From the NCBI RefSeq assembly GCF_001436305.1, contig NZ_AZFO01000001.1, forward strand, positions 62,001 to 126,000: DNA of 64,000 nucleotides, in the 5' to 3' direction. A program made the translations under genes and the position numbers. Of the stretch, positions 1-8,738 are shown in pieces. Numbering within the stretch: position 1 is the first letter of the stretch; every line of letters begins with the position of its first letter. The notes under the pieces are model-generated. The model had not been told where the DNA came from and made no database searches. It worked only from the letters and a program-made list of their open reading frames with translations. The DNA is from Lactobacillus ultunensis DSM 16047 (lineage in GTDB: Bacteria; Bacillota; Bacilli; Lactobacillales; Lactobacillaceae).

Positions 1-366
1 AGTTAAACCAGCTGTAGCAATTTTTAAAGCAATAATAAGTAAGATAGCTTCTGGTAAAAAATGCTGCGGAAGGAAAAATAAAATTAGGTTAAAAGGACTA
101 AATAGATAATAGGCATCTGTTCCAAGCATTGAACCGCCTAAGCCATTGGAAAAGGAATATATCAATTTAAGAGGGTGAGTAAAGAGGTTTTGTCTAAAAA
201 ATGCTAAAAAATCAACATATTGTTGACCTAGGTCGACTGTTAAAACGCCATTTCTGGTATAGAAGAAGTAACTTAAAAAGATTAAGCCTGGTAAAATAAA
301 ACTAATTAAGTAAAGCACAGTTTCTTTATTTAAAGATAGTCTATGCATATTAAAAAATTTATTCAT
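1..366 (-). CDS. YfhO-family multi-spanning membrane protein (N-terminal part)
   Basis: The minus strand reads open from an ATG at 366-364 to the window edge, giving the first 122 residues. The peptide starts MNKFFNMHRLSLNKETVLYL, has a hydrophobic helix (about residues 16-36), then a VDLGQQYVDF stretch and a GLGGSMLGTDAYYLFSPFNL stretch. An early helix followed by a GlyGly...TyrTyr...SerProPhe motif is typical of the YfhO family, large glycosyltransferase-C-like membrane proteins linked in Gram-positive bacteria to lipoteichoic acid glycosylation. The gene diverges from the PBP gene at 458. Function is by family resemblance only, since most of the protein lies outside the window. Confidence 0.75.
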   Translation of the reverse strand, partial: MNKFFNMHRLSLNKETVLYLISFILPGLIFLSYFFYTRNGVLTVDLGQQYVDFLAFFRQNLFTHPLKLIYSFSNGLGGSMLGTDAYYLFSPFNLILFFLPQHFLPEAILLIIALKIATAGLT

Positions 367-457
367 AATTAAAATTTAACTAAGCTCCATTCTCAATCGT
401 AGAATTAATGTTCAGTTTTTGTTAAAATACATACAGTTTTAGTAAGGGACGATATAC

Positions 458-2566
458 GTGGATTATTTTAGAAAAAATAGTGGGACTGGTTCAAATAAAC
501 AGTCCTCTACTCCAATTAGAATGAGAATCATTCTAGGTGTAATTCTAGTACTTTTTGCGATGCTTATTGGTCAATTGGCATATCTTCAATTGGTCTATGG
601 CTCTCGTTTTAAGGCAGAAGTGCAACAGACTGATTCAACCGTTGTATCTAATCAAGTGCCTCGTGGGGTTATGTATGATGCAAAAGGACGCGTCTTGGTA
701 GGCAATAAGGCTACGAATGCGATTACTTATACCAAGAGTGCTTCGACTACTACGAGTGATATTTATAAGATCTCAAATGCATTGAGTAATTATATTAAGA
801 TTACCGATGAAAAGCCGACAAAGCAAATGGTAGCTGATTACTATTTAGCAAATGAGGATAATAACACCAAAATAGAAAATGAATTGCCAAAATCAGCTAA
901 AGTTGATGCAGGTGGTAATAAAAAGACAAATTCCGAGATTTATAAAGCAGAACTTGCTTACGTTGAAAAGATGAATCCGAAATTAAATGAAAAGCAAAAG
1001 ACTGCCGCTTTAATCTTTAATAAGATTTCGGGAGCATATACTCTATCGACTATTTATCTTAAGAATAAGGGCTTAACTGATCGTGAAATTGCTCAAGTTG
1101 GTGAGCACTTATCAGAGTTGCCAGGTGTAGGTATTGGTACTGATTGGCAAAGATCGTATCCAAATGGTTCATCAATTCAAAGTATTATTGGTTCAGTTTC
1201 AACTGAAAAATCAGGATTACCTAGTGATAACTTGCAATATTACTTAAGAAATGGTTATTCAAGAAATGATCGTGTTGGTACTTCATATCTTGAAGAAGAA
1301 TATGAACCACTTTTGAAAGGAACTAAGTCAACCAACAAGGTAACTACGAAGTCAAATGGCAATATTCAGCAAACAAAGTCTGTTTATAATGGTCAAGCTG
1401 GTGCCAGTCTGATGTTAACAATTGATGCGAAATATCAGAAACAAGTTCAAGCTGCTTTAAAGCGGGTTTATAGCTCAGCTATTTCAGCTGGCGCAGCTCG
1501 TTACTCTAATGGTGCGTATGCTGTAGCCATGAATCCTAAGACTGGTGCTTTGCTGGCAGTAGCTGGTATTAATAGAAATACTAATTCAGGTAAGACAACC
1601 GATAATGCATTGGGTGTAATCAACCAGTCCTTTGTTATGGGATCTGTTGTCAAGGGTGCTACAGTTTCTGGTGGTTTAATTAACAAAGTAATTACGCCAG
1701 TTAACAATACTTTACCTGATACGCCAATTTACTTACCTGGTTCGCCAGTTAAGAAATCTGTTTATCCAATTGGTACTTTCAGTTCTTTGGATGCAGAAAC
1801 TGCATTGGAAGTTTCAAGTAACATTTACATGATGCACTTGGCAATGAATTGGGTCCATGCTAAATATGTACCTAAAACTTATATCCATATGCCAAAGGAT
1901 TCATTTGATATCTTACGTAGAAACTTTGCTATGTTTGGCTTAGGCCAAAAGACCGGTGTTGATCTTCCGGGAGAAGTATCAGGTATCGAAGGTAAGTCCT
2001 TTAATGCTAAAGGCAATATTTTATCTGGTTCTGTACTTGACTTGGCTTATGGTAACTACGATGCATATACGCCAATTCAATTAGCACAATATGTTTCAAC
2101 TATTGCTAATGGTGGTTATAGAATGCAGCCATATATTGTTCAGTCTGTTGGTAAAACCAGTAAAGATGGCAAGAAGATATATATCAATTACAACAAGAAG
2201 CCAAATGTTCAACAAGCAATTCCTTGGACACCTGATGAATTAAACATTGTTAGAGAAGGATTTTGGCGAGTAGTTCACGGTACTAACGGTTGGGGTACTG
2301 CTCACCCATTGAAGAATGTTAAGCCTTCAATTTCAGGTAAGACTGGTACTGCCCAAACTTTCTACTATGATCCAGAACATCCAAATAAGAAGCACAACAT
2401 TGAATTAATTAATGCTACTTTCATTGGATATGCTCCATCTAAGAATCCAAAACTTGCGGTAGCAGTAGTCTTCCCAGGGCTTGATCCAGATAGCGAAGGG
2501 ACCTACACTTTGCAGGTTGCTAAGGCTATGATCCAGGATTATTTTAAACTTCACTCAACAAAATAA
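458..2566 (+). CDS. Class B penicillin-binding protein (D,D-transpeptidase)
   Basis: This peptidoglycan transpeptidase cross-links stem peptides outside the membrane. The 702-residue protein has a short cytoplasmic tail, one transmembrane helix at about 22-46, a PBP dimerisation region, and a C-terminal transpeptidase domain with all three active-site motifs: SVVK (nucleophile Ser396, Lys399), SSN (453-455) and KTGTA (from Lys628). There are no C-terminal PASTA domains, so it resembles elongation-type PBP2/PBP2b rather than PBP2x. The start is GTG at 458, preceded by AAGGGA at about 445-449. Its neighbours rpmG and the cyclo-ligase are also conserved housekeeping genes. The class is certain; the exact paralog name is not. 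Confidence 0.9.
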   Translation: MDYFRKNSGTGSNKQSSTPIRMRIILGVILVLFAMLIGQLAYLQLVYGSRFKAEVQQTDSTVVSNQVPRGVMYDAKGRVLVGNKATNAITYTKSASTTTSDIYKISNALSNYIKITDEKPTKQMVADYYLANEDNNTKIENELPKSAKVDAGGNKKTNSEIYKAELAYVEKMNPKLNEKQKTAALIFNKISGAYTLSTIYLKNKGLTDREIAQVGEHLSELPGVGIGTDWQRSYPNGSSIQSIIGSVSTEKSGLPSDNLQYYLRNGYSRNDRVGTSYLEEEYEPLLKGTKSTNKVTTKSNGNIQQTKSVYNGQAGASLMLTIDAKYQKQVQAALKRVYSSAISAGAARYSNGAYAVAMNPKTGALLAVAGINRNTNSGKTTDNALGVINQSFVMGSVVKGATVSGGLINKVITPVNNTLPDTPIYLPGSPVKKSVYPIGTFSSLDAETALEVSSNIYMMHLAMNWVHAKYVPKTYIHMPKDSFDILRRNFAMFGLGQKTGVDLPGEVSGIEGKSFNAKGNILSGSVLDLAYGNYDAYTPIQLAQYVSTIANGGYRMQPYIVQSVGKTSKDGKKIYINYNKKPNVQQAIPWTPDELNIVREGFWRVVHGTNGWGTAHPLKNVKPSISGKTGTAQTFYYDPEHPNKKHNIELINATFIGYAPSKNPKLAVAVVFPGLDPDSEGTYTLQVAKAMIQDYFKLHSTK

Positions 2567-2641
2567 AGATTAATACTGGTCAAATTGCTTGAAAAATGCT
2601 ATTCTAGTACAGTCAGAATAAAAGTGTAGGTGGTGAAAAAA

Positions 2642-2791
2642 ATGGCAGATAACATCATTTTGGAATGCACCGAATGTGGCGATAGAAGTTACTTATCTAA
2701 GAAGAACAAGCGTAAGCATCCGGAACGTTTATCTTTGAAGAAGTATTGCCCAGTTGAAAGACGAGTAACACTTCACCGTGAAACTAAGTAA
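2642..2791 (+). CDS. rpmG: 50S ribosomal protein L33
   Basis: A 49-residue small basic ribosomal protein beginning [20 protein letters not shown] and ending TLHRETK, typical of bacterial L33. The N-terminal zinc knuckle CxxC is present (Cys9, Cys12), but the second pair is incomplete: Cys36 is followed by Pro-Val-Glu, so Glu39 stands where the fourth cysteine would be. It is therefore intermediate between zinc-binding (C+) and zinc-free (C-) forms. A GTAGGTGG ribosome-binding site lies before the ATG. A strong terminator follows at 2802-2830. The size is normal for L33. Confidence 0.95.
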   Translation: MADNIILECTECGDRSYLSKKNKRKHPERLSLKKYCPVERRVTLHRETK

Positions 2792-2801
2792 TAAATCAAA
2801 G

Positions 2802-2830
2802 TAGCAGGTTGTATGCCTGCTATTTTTTGT
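2802..2830 (+). terminator. Rho-independent terminator after rpmG
   Basis: TAGCAGG (2802-2808) pairs with CCTGCTA (2816-2822) around a 7-nt loop, followed by a T-rich run. An upstream TTG start for the next gene would lie in this loop, which argues for the ATG at 2845 instead. Confidence 0.85.
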
Positions 2831-2844
2831 TTTTAGGCAAAAAT

Positions 2845-3408
2845 ATGCAAAAATCAGAATTAAGAAAAAAACAAACAGCAAAGTTAAAAGAATTTGCAAA
2901 TACAAAAGAGAAAAAAACAGAAGACTCTATTTTATTAGAAAAATTATTAGAAACCGAATTGGTTAAAAATAGCCAAACAATTGGTATTACTGCATCTTTA
3001 CCTTTTGAGGTAGATACATCCGAATTAACTGCGCGCTTGTGGGACGCTGGCAAAGAGGTTTACTTGGCAAAGGCTAGAAATGATCAAGCCCATACCTTGG
3101 ATTTCTTGCATTATACTTATATGAGCAAACTGCAAAAGTCTAGTTTTGGTGTGGAAGAAATTGCTGATGCAGATGCAGCAGTAAAAAATGAACTTGATTT
3201 AGTGATTGTACCAGGATTGGCTTTTGCTCTAGATTCTCATGTTCGTTTAGGCTTTGGTGGCGGTTATTATGACCGCTTTTTAGCTAAACATAAGTGTCAA
3301 ACCGTATCCCTTGTAAATACGCCAATGCAATTTGCTACTTCAGAATGGCCAATTGAAAAGACGGATATGCCAATTCAAACAATTGTGACAACTGACAAAA
3401 TCTATTAG
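2845..3408 (+). CDS. 5-formyltetrahydrofolate cyclo-ligase
   Basis: It converts 5-formyl-THF to 5,10-methenyl-THF with ATP in cytoplasmic one-carbon metabolism. The 187-residue product has the basic N-terminus MQKSELRKKQ, a TASLPFEVDTSEL segment and the diagnostic glycine-rich GLGFGGGYYDRFL-type motif (GFGGGYYDRF) near the C-terminus. I chose ATG 2845, not the in-frame TTG at 2809, because 2809 lies inside the rpmG terminator and the shorter protein matches the family size of about 180-190 residues. Rhomboid and YqgQ genes follow, a gene order common in Firmicutes. Confidence 0.92.
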   Translation: MQKSELRKKQTAKLKEFANTKEKKTEDSILLEKLLETELVKNSQTIGITASLPFEVDTSELTARLWDAGKEVYLAKARNDQAHTLDFLHYTYMSKLQKSSFGVEEIADADAAVKNELDLVIVPGLAFALDSHVRLGFGGGYYDRFLAKHKCQTVSLVNTPMQFATSEWPIEKTDMPIQTIVTTDKIY

Positions 3409-3444
3409 AATTAAACCAAGTAACAAAGTTAAGGGGATTAGTAG

Positions 3445-4125
3445 ATGAATCGAAAAGTTAATCTTGCACAATCATTTGTAACTCTTGGAATTTTAATTGT
3501 TTTGTTGGTGGTCTTTTTAGTTGAAGTTTTCCTCGGTGGCTCAGAAAGTACTAACGTATTAATGAAAATGGGTGCCATGAATAATCTGGCAGTCGTGGCA
3601 GGACACCAGTGGTGGCGCTTGTTTACAGCACAGTTCCTTCATATTGGCGTAATGCACTTGGTTTCTAATGCTGTAATTATTTACTACATGGGGCAATATA
3701 TCGAACCAATTATGGGTCATTATCGCTATTTAGCAACTTATTTGTTAGCGGGAATAGGTGGTAACCTATTTAGTTTGGCCTTCAGTGCTGATCGCGGCTT
3801 AAGTGCAGGAGCTTCAACTGCTTTATTTGGACTTTTTGGTGCCATGACAGCCATTGGCTTACGAAATATTCATAATCCAATGATTAGTTTTTTAGGACGG
3901 CAGGCTTTTGTTCTAGCAATTATTAATCTGGCTTTAGATATTTTTATTCCTGGTATTGATATTTGGGGTCATGTTGGTGGTTTAATCACTGGCTTTTTGC
4001 TAGCAATAGTTTTAGGTGATCGTGTAATGAAAAAATATGATCCTAAATGGCGCGTCTTAGCCGGTGCTGCTTTGATTTTTTATGTGGTATGGACTGTTAG
4101 AATAGGAATGGTTATTAATTTCTAA
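3445..4125 (+). CDS. Rhomboid-family intramembrane serine protease
   Basis: A 226-residue polytopic membrane protein with at least six hydrophobic helices. The rhomboid dyad is visible: nucleophile Ser124 in GAST (residues 122-125) and catalytic His176 in IWGHVGG. The HLVSN motif (71-75) in an early helix is also typical. Rhomboids cleave substrates inside the membrane; the relative in Bacillus is GluP/YqgP, but this protein lacks a large N-terminal soluble domain. AAGGGGATT precedes the ATG. The stop overlaps the next ATG by one base (TAATG at 4123-4127), indicating translational coupling. The substrate cannot be inferred. Confidence 0.92.
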   Translation: MNRKVNLAQSFVTLGILIVLLVVFLVEVFLGGSESTNVLMKMGAMNNLAVVAGHQWWRLFTAQFLHIGVMHLVSNAVIIYYMGQYIEPIMGHYRYLATYLLAGIGGNLFSLAFSADRGLSAGASTALFGLFGAMTAIGLRNIHNPMISFLGRQAFVLAIINLALDIFIPGIDIWGHVGGLITGFLLAIVLGDRVMKKYDPKWRVLAGAALIFYVVWTVRIGMVINF

Positions 4126-4355
4126 TGAAAACTTTATACGATGTACAACAGCTTCTAGAAAAATATGGTATCTTAGTTCATGTTGGTAAACGCATCTGGG
4201 ATATTGAATTAATGGCCCTTGAACTTGATAACATTAATCATGCAGGTTTAATTGATCAGCACGATTATATGGTGGCTAAACTGATTTTACGAAGAGAACA
4301 TCGAATTGAAGAATTAAAAGAAAAAGAGAAAGAGCAGAAAAAGGATAGCAAGTAA
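4125..4355 (+). CDS. YqgQ-like small conserved protein (DUF910)
   Basis: This 76-residue cytoplasmic protein begins MKTLYDVQQLLEKYGILVHV and continues with GKRIWDIELMALELDNIN, characteristic of the small YqgQ/DUF910 family found beside rhomboid genes in Firmicutes. The C-terminal 20 residues are almost all Lys and Glu and probably form a charged helix. It is coupled to the rhomboid gene by a one-base overlap. Molecular function is unknown; the constant pairing suggests a link to the rhomboid or to the downstream rhodanese-like protein. Confidence 0.85.
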   Translation: MKTLYDVQQLLEKYGILVHVGKRIWDIELMALELDNINHAGLIDQHDYMVAKLILRREHRIEELKEKEKEQKKDSK

Positions 4356-4413
4356 ATTAGTTTAGCGGTATCATTATATTTGTAAGTTTTTATGAAAGGG
4401 CAGATTAGATTTT

Positions 4414-4815
4414 ATGTCGAGTTTTTTAATTGTCTTAGATACAGTTTTATTGGTTATTCTTTTAGTTATCGGTGGTATTTGGGCTTGGAATAAGATTCAA
4501 GCTAAATCTCTAGGTGGAGAATTGACCAATGAAGAATTTAAAGAGGGCATGCGCAAGGCACAAATTATTGATCTGCGTGAAAAAGAACCATTCAAGCGTA
4601 AGCATATTGATGGTGCACGTAGTTTGCCATATTCGATGCTTAAGTATCAATATAGCGAACTAAGAAGTGATTTGCCTGTTTATCTTTATTCAGACTCAAA
4701 CACAATTACTTTAAGAGCTGCCCGTTTCTTGAAGAAGAAGGGCTTTGTTTCAATCCACTGGCTTAAGGGTGGTTTTGAGACCTGGGATGGCAGAACTAAG
4801 AAGTCTAAATATTAA
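4414..4815 (+). CDS. Membrane-anchored rhodanese-like protein lacking the catalytic Cys
   Basis: 133 residues: one N-terminal transmembrane helix (about 5-26), then a rhodanese domain with IIDLREKEPFKRKHIDGA (51-68) and the closing WLKGGFETW. In active rhodaneses the loop after the PVYLY-type strand starts with Cys (for example YCRSGNR). Here it reads YSDSNT, with Ser93 at the Cys position, so sulfur transfer is not expected. It may be a structural or binding domain. GAAAGGGCAG precedes the ATG, and a strong terminator follows at 4823-4858. Position between rhomboid/YqgQ and miaA is conserved-looking context only. Confidence 0.85.
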   Translation: MSSFLIVLDTVLLVILLVIGGIWAWNKIQAKSLGGELTNEEFKEGMRKAQIIDLREKEPFKRKHIDGARSLPYSMLKYQYSELRSDLPVYLYSDSNTITLRAARFLKKKGFVSIHWLKGGFETWDGRTKKSKY

Positions 4816-4822
4816 TTAAAAA

Positions 4823-4858
4823 GCCACATTTGGAGGATTTGTCCAAATGTGCTTTTTT
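4823..4858 (+). terminator. Rho-independent terminator after the rhodanese-like gene
   Basis: CACATTTGGA (4825-4834) pairs perfectly with TCCAAATGTG (4842-4851), followed by CTTTTTT. It separates the rhomboid group from miaA. Confidence 0.93.
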
Positions 4859-4883
4859 CATGTAAAAATAATCTCTTGAAAAG

Positions 4884-5813
4884 ATGGTTGATATGCAAAA
4901 AGTATTAGCGCTTGTGGGTCCCACAGCGATTGGAAAAACTGATTTAGCAATTTCACTGGCACAAAAACTAAATGGTGAGATTGTTTCTGGCGATTCGATG
5001 CAGATTTATCGTGAAGTTGAAGTGGGAACTGCCAAAGCAACAAAAGAAGAACAGGCGAAAGTCAAACATTATTTAGTTGATACGCGCTCTGTTTTTGATG
5101 AATATTCAGTCAAAGACTTTGTAGATGAAGCACAACAAGCAATTAAAGAAATTAGTGCTAAACATAAGATGCCTATTTTGGCAGGTGGAACTGGTTTTTA
5201 TGTCAATGCTTTATTAAACAAGATGCAATTAGGTGAGAAAAAAGATGAGGATCGAGGTACCTCTCAAAAATGGGAAGAGTATCTGGCTCGTTATGGACCA
5301 GAAAAGTTATGGCAAGTATTGAATGAAAAGGATCCCGTAGCGGCTAAGAAAATACCGGTACCTAATTCACGTAGAACAATGCGCGCACTAACTGTAATTG
5401 ATCGTACTGGTAGAAAGTTTTCGGAGCAGCAAAAAAAGATTGAGCCAAGATATGACTATTTAATTATTGGCTTAAATTCGGATAGACAGGAAATTTATCG
5501 TAGAATCAATTTACGAGTAGATAAAATGATGCAAAGAGGGATGCTCAAAGAAGCAAAATTCATCTATGATCATCGCATGAATGAGCATCAGATTTTACAA
5601 GCAATTGCTTATAAAGAATTTTTCCCTTATTTTGAAAAAACAGCTAGTTTAGATGATTGCGTTACGCAACTAAAGACTGCCTCAAGACGGTATGCTAAAA
5701 GACAATTGACTTATTTCAGAAATCAATTGCCAATTACTTGGTTTGATCCTTTAAATGATCCTAATTGTGAGCAGAAAATTATCACACGAATCGAGGAATG
5801 GAAAAATGAATAA
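4884..5813 (+). CDS. miaA: tRNA dimethylallyltransferase
   Basis: It adds dimethylallyl to A37 of tRNAs reading UNN codons, the first step to i6A/ms2i6A. The 309-residue protein has the P-loop GPTAIGKT (residues 12-19), the SGDSMQIYREVEVGTAK region with the catalytic Asp, LAGGTGFYVNAL, and a C-terminal RRYAKRQLTYFRNQ segment, all typical of MiaA. Length is normal. Another in-frame ATG lies three codons downstream (4893), and neither has a strong ribosome-binding site, so the start may be off by 9 bases. Its end overlaps the next gene by 8 bases. Confidence 0.94.
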   Translation: MVDMQKVLALVGPTAIGKTDLAISLAQKLNGEIVSGDSMQIYREVEVGTAKATKEEQAKVKHYLVDTRSVFDEYSVKDFVDEAQQAIKEISAKHKMPILAGGTGFYVNALLNKMQLGEKKDEDRGTSQKWEEYLARYGPEKLWQVLNEKDPVAAKKIPVPNSRRTMRALTVIDRTGRKFSEQQKKIEPRYDYLIIGLNSDRQEIYRRINLRVDKMMQRGMLKEAKFIYDHRMNEHQILQAIAYKEFFPYFEKTASLDDCVTQLKTASRRYAKRQLTYFRNQLPITWFDPLNDPNCEQKIITRIEEWKNE

Positions 5814-7056
5814 TTTACCAGAAAAATTACAAAAAATTGTTAAAGAAGTCGATCATCAAATTGCTCCTAAGTTAGAGGAGATTGAGGATCAGATCGTTTT
5901 TAACCAGGCCAAAGTGCTTGAAGCTTTTCAAGATAATGATGTTGCGGAAGCTGATTTAAATGGTGCTACAGGCTATGGTGATGATGATATGGGACGTGAC
6001 AAATTAGATCGGATATATGCGCAGGTCTTTCAAACTGAGGATGCGTTAGTTCGTCCGCAATTTGTTTCAGGTACTCATACTTTATTTACTGCATTAAATG
6101 GCAATTTGAAGCATGGCGATACTTTAACTTATTTAACGGGGATGCCATATGATACTTTACAAAAAGTGATTGGCTTAACTGATGATAAACGTGGTACATT
6201 AGCTGAAAAAGGCGTTAAATTTTCTTATGTGCCACTAAATGATCAAAATGTGGTTGATTATGATGCTGCTGAAAAGATATTAAAACGTGATCATCCAAAG
6301 GTAGTAGCTATTCAACGTTCACGTGGTTATTCCACCAGAAAGACCTTTACAATTGACCAAATCAAAGAAATGATTGCTTTTGTTAAGAAGGTTAGCCCAG
6401 AAAGCATTGTATTTATTGACAACTGCTATGGTGAATTTTCTGAAAAACATGAAGCAACTGAATATGGTGCAGATTTAATGGCTGGCTCTTTAATCAAAAA
6501 TGCAGGCGGTGGTCTAGCCAAGACCGGTGGCTATATTGTGGGTAAAAAAGACTTAGTTGAGAATGCTAAATTAGCTTTAACAGCACCCGGTTGTACGGAC
6601 GAAGGAGCAACCATTGGACACTTGCATGATTTCTATGAAGGCTTTTTCTTAGCACCTAATGTTACTGGCATGGCTGAAAAAGGAATGATTTTTGCCGCTG
6701 CCTTGTTTGCAAAAATGGGGATGAATGTTACTCCTGCATGGGATGAAAAGCGGAGCGACATTATTGAAACTATTATCTTTAATGATCCTGACAAGATGGT
6801 TAAATTTGTACAAGAAGTGCAAAAGAATTCACCAATTGACTCCTTCGTTACGCCTGAAGCAGTTCATATGGAGGGCTATGAGGATAAAATCATTATGGCT
6901 GCTGGGAACTTTGTTTCTGGATCAACTATTGAGTTTTCTGCAGATGGTCCGATTAGACCACCTTACGCTGTATATATGCAGGGCGGATTAACCTATGCAC
7001 ATGATAAAGTTGCTATTATTAATTCGGTTCGCGATACCTTTTTTAACAAAAAGTAA
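5806..7056 (+). CDS. YnbB / aluminium-resistance family PLP enzyme (methionine gamma-lyase-like)
   Basis: A 416-residue fold-type-I PLP enzyme. Visible segments: GYGYDD-like motif (TGYGDDDMGRDKLDRIY), a VSGTHTLFTALNG cofactor-binding loop, FIDNCYGEF with the PLP-binding Asp, and AGSLIKNAGGGLAKTGGY with the likely Schiff-base lysine. These are the hallmarks of the aluminium resistance / YnbB family, annotated as methionine gamma-lyase-like; the real substrate is not settled. ATG 5806 was chosen because it has GAGGA at 5793-5797 and overlaps the miaA stop, whereas an upstream start at 5755 would add 17 residues with no homology. miaA-ynbB-glnA order resembles other Firmicutes. Confidence 0.88.
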   Translation: MNNLPEKLQKIVKEVDHQIAPKLEEIEDQIVFNQAKVLEAFQDNDVAEADLNGATGYGDDDMGRDKLDRIYAQVFQTEDALVRPQFVSGTHTLFTALNGNLKHGDTLTYLTGMPYDTLQKVIGLTDDKRGTLAEKGVKFSYVPLNDQNVVDYDAAEKILKRDHPKVVAIQRSRGYSTRKTFTIDQIKEMIAFVKKVSPESIVFIDNCYGEFSEKHEATEYGADLMAGSLIKNAGGGLAKTGGYIVGKKDLVENAKLALTAPGCTDEGATIGHLHDFYEGFFLAPNVTGMAEKGMIFAAALFAKMGMNVTPAWDEKRSDIIETIIFNDPDKMVKFVQEVQKNSPIDSFVTPEAVHMEGYEDKIIMAAGNFVSGSTIEFSADGPIRPPYAVYMQGGLTYAHDKVAIINSVRDTFFNKK

Positions 7057-7074
7057 AGATTGAAAATTTCTACT

Positions 7075-7111
7075 AGACCAATTTGACTTTTTTTAATTGG
7101 TCTGCTATTGT
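7075..7111 (+). promoter_or_regulatory. glnA promoter with an overlapping inverted repeat
   Basis: TTGACT (7083-7088), a 17-nt spacer and TATTGT (7106-7111) form a good sigma-A promoter. AGACCAATT (7075-7083) and AATTGGTCT (7095-7103) are perfect inverted arms that bracket the -35 box. The loop, not the 3' side, carries the T-run, so a terminator is unlikely and an operator is possible. It does not match the GlnR consensus TGTNAN7TNACA. Confidence 0.6.
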
Positions 7112-7192
7112 ATTAGACAGTTCTAGGAGATAGAAATAAATCATAGGACCATACCAATTTAATATTTTTTGTTTTTATAGGTGGATAATACT

Positions 7193-8530
7193 ATGAGTAA
7201 ACAATATACTGCAGAAGAAATTAAACAAGAAGTAGAAGACAAGGATGTTAGATTTTTACGTCTTTGCTTTACTGATATTAACGGTACTGAAAAAGCTGTT
7301 GAAGTACCAAAGAGTCAATTGGATAAGGTTTTAACCAATGATATTCGTTTTGACGGTTCTTCAATTGATGGTTTTGTACGTCTTGAAGAAAGTGACATGG
7401 TTTTATACCCAGACTTTTCAACCTGGTCAGTATTGCCATGGGGAGACGAACACGGTGGTAAAATTGGTCGTTTAATTTGCTCAGTTCACACAACTGATGG
7501 TAAGCCTTTTGCAGGTGATCCAAGAAACAATTTGAAACGCGTTATTGCACAAATGAAGGATGCTGGCTTTGACGCATTTGACATTGGTTTTGAAATGGAA
7601 TTCCACCTCTTCAAGTTAGATGATGATGGTAACTGGACTACTGAAGTTCCAGATCATGCTTCATACTTTGATATGACTTCAGATGATGAAGGTGCACGTT
7701 GCCGTCGTGATATCGTTGAAACTTTGGAAAGCATTGGCTTTGAAGTTGAAGCTGCTCACCACGAAGTTGGTGATGGTCAACAAGAAATCGACTTTAGATT
7801 TGATAATGCTTTAGCAACTGCTGACAGATGTCAAACTTTCAAGATGGTTGCACGTCACATTGCCAGAAAGCACGGCTTGTTTGCTACATTTATGGCTAAG
7901 CCAGTTGAGGGTCAAGCTGGTAACGGGATGCACAACAACATGTCACTCTTTAAGGGTAAGCAAAATGTATTCTATGACAAAGATGGCGAATTCCACCTTT
8001 CAGATACAGCACTTTACTTCTTGAATGGTATTTTGGAACACGCTCGTGCAATTACTGCTATTGGTAACCCAACTGTTAACTCATACAAGCGTTTGATTCC
8101 AGGCTTTGAGGCTCCTGTATACATTGCATGGGCTGCTAAGAACCGTTCACCACTTGTTCGTATCCCAAGTGCCGGTGAAATTAATACTCGTTTGGAAATG
8201 CGTTCAGCTGATCCAACTGCTAACCCATACTTATTGTTAGCTGCATGTTTAACTGCTGGTTTGAATGGTATTAAGGAACACAAGATGCCAATGAAGCCAG
8301 TCGAAGAAAACATCTTTGAAATGACTGAAGAAGAAAGAGCTAAGGCAGGCATTAAGCCACTTCCTACTACTCTTCACAATGCTATTAAGGCATTTAAGGC
8401 TGATGATTTGATTAAGAGTGCATTAGGTGAACACTTAACTCATAGCTTTATTGAATCTAAGCAATTGGAATGGTCTAAGTACTCACAATCAGTTTCTGAT
8501 TGGGAACGTAAACGTTACATGAACTGGTAA
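7193..8530 (+). CDS. glnA: Glutamine synthetase type I
   Basis: This enzyme makes glutamine from glutamate, ammonia and ATP and is central to nitrogen assimilation. The 445-residue product has [18 protein letters not shown] (metal-binding Glu), [12 protein letters not shown] (substrate/ATP site), the [18 protein letters not shown] region and [16 protein letters not shown]. Size fits the Firmicutes GSI-alpha form. An in-frame GTG at 7181 exists, but ATAGGTGG (7177-7184) is better read as the ribosome-binding site for ATG 7193. No glnR lies immediately upstream, unlike Bacillus, so control may be elsewhere or through the inverted repeat at the promoter. Confidence 0.97.
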   Translation: MSKQYTAEEIKQEVEDKDVRFLRLCFTDINGTEKAVEVPKSQLDKVLTNDIRFDGSSIDGFVRLEESDMVLYPDFSTWSVLPWGDEHGGKIGRLICSVHTTDGKPFAGDPRNNLKRVIAQMKDAGFDAFDIGFEMEFHLFKLDDDGNWTTEVPDHASYFDMTSDDEGARCRRDIVETLESIGFEVEAAHHEVGDGQQEIDFRFDNALATADRCQTFKMVARHIARKHGLFATFMAKPVEGQAGNGMHNNMSLFKGKQNVFYDKDGEFHLSDTALYFLNGILEHARAITAIGNPTVNSYKRLIPGFEAPVYIAWAAKNRSPLVRIPSAGEINTRLEMRSADPTANPYLLLAACLTAGLNGIKEHKMPMKPVEENIFEMTEEERAKAGIKPLPTTLHNAIKAFKADDLIKSALGEHLTHSFIESKQLEWSKYSQSVSDWERKRYMNW

Positions 8531-8542
8531 TTAGATTAAGAT

Positions 8543-8577
8543 AGATCTCATGGCAAAAGCCATGAGGTCTTTTTTTA
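8543..8577 (+). terminator. Rho-independent terminator after glnA
   Basis: AGATCTCATGGC (8543-8554) and GCCATGAGGTCT (8559-8570) form a 12-bp stem with one G-U pair and an AAAA loop, followed by a T-run. Confidence 0.93.
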
Positions 8578-8652
8578 TGTCATTATAAATTTTTGATATT
8601 AAAACTTTAATAAATCTAAAAGAATTCGCACTGCAAAAGAGTAAGAATTGCT

Positions 8653-8710
8653 ATATAATAATAAAAAATACTAGTGATAGTATCCCTAAGAGACTTTTAG
8701 GGATATTTTT
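8653..8710 (+). promoter_or_regulatory. Promoter -10 plus terminator-like leader hairpin before the broken lipoprotein gene
   Basis: TATAAT at about 8653-8658 is followed by TATCCCTAA (8681-8689) pairing with TTAGGGATA (8697-8705) and TTTTT. This intrinsic-terminator shape lies between the apparent promoter and the ATG at 8739, so it would act as a leader attenuator or end a very short transcript. Confidence 0.5.
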
Positions 8711-8738
8711 ATGTTGTATCGTAAGCTGGAGCATTTGA

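Noticed and set aside
2809-2844. TTG 2809 as the cyclo-ligase start
   Set aside because: The codon sits in the loop of the rpmG terminator; ATG 2845 fits the family length.
7075-7103. Inverted repeat before glnA as the terminator of the upstream gene
   Set aside because: The T-run lies in the loop and not after the stem, and a good -35/-10 pair overlaps it.
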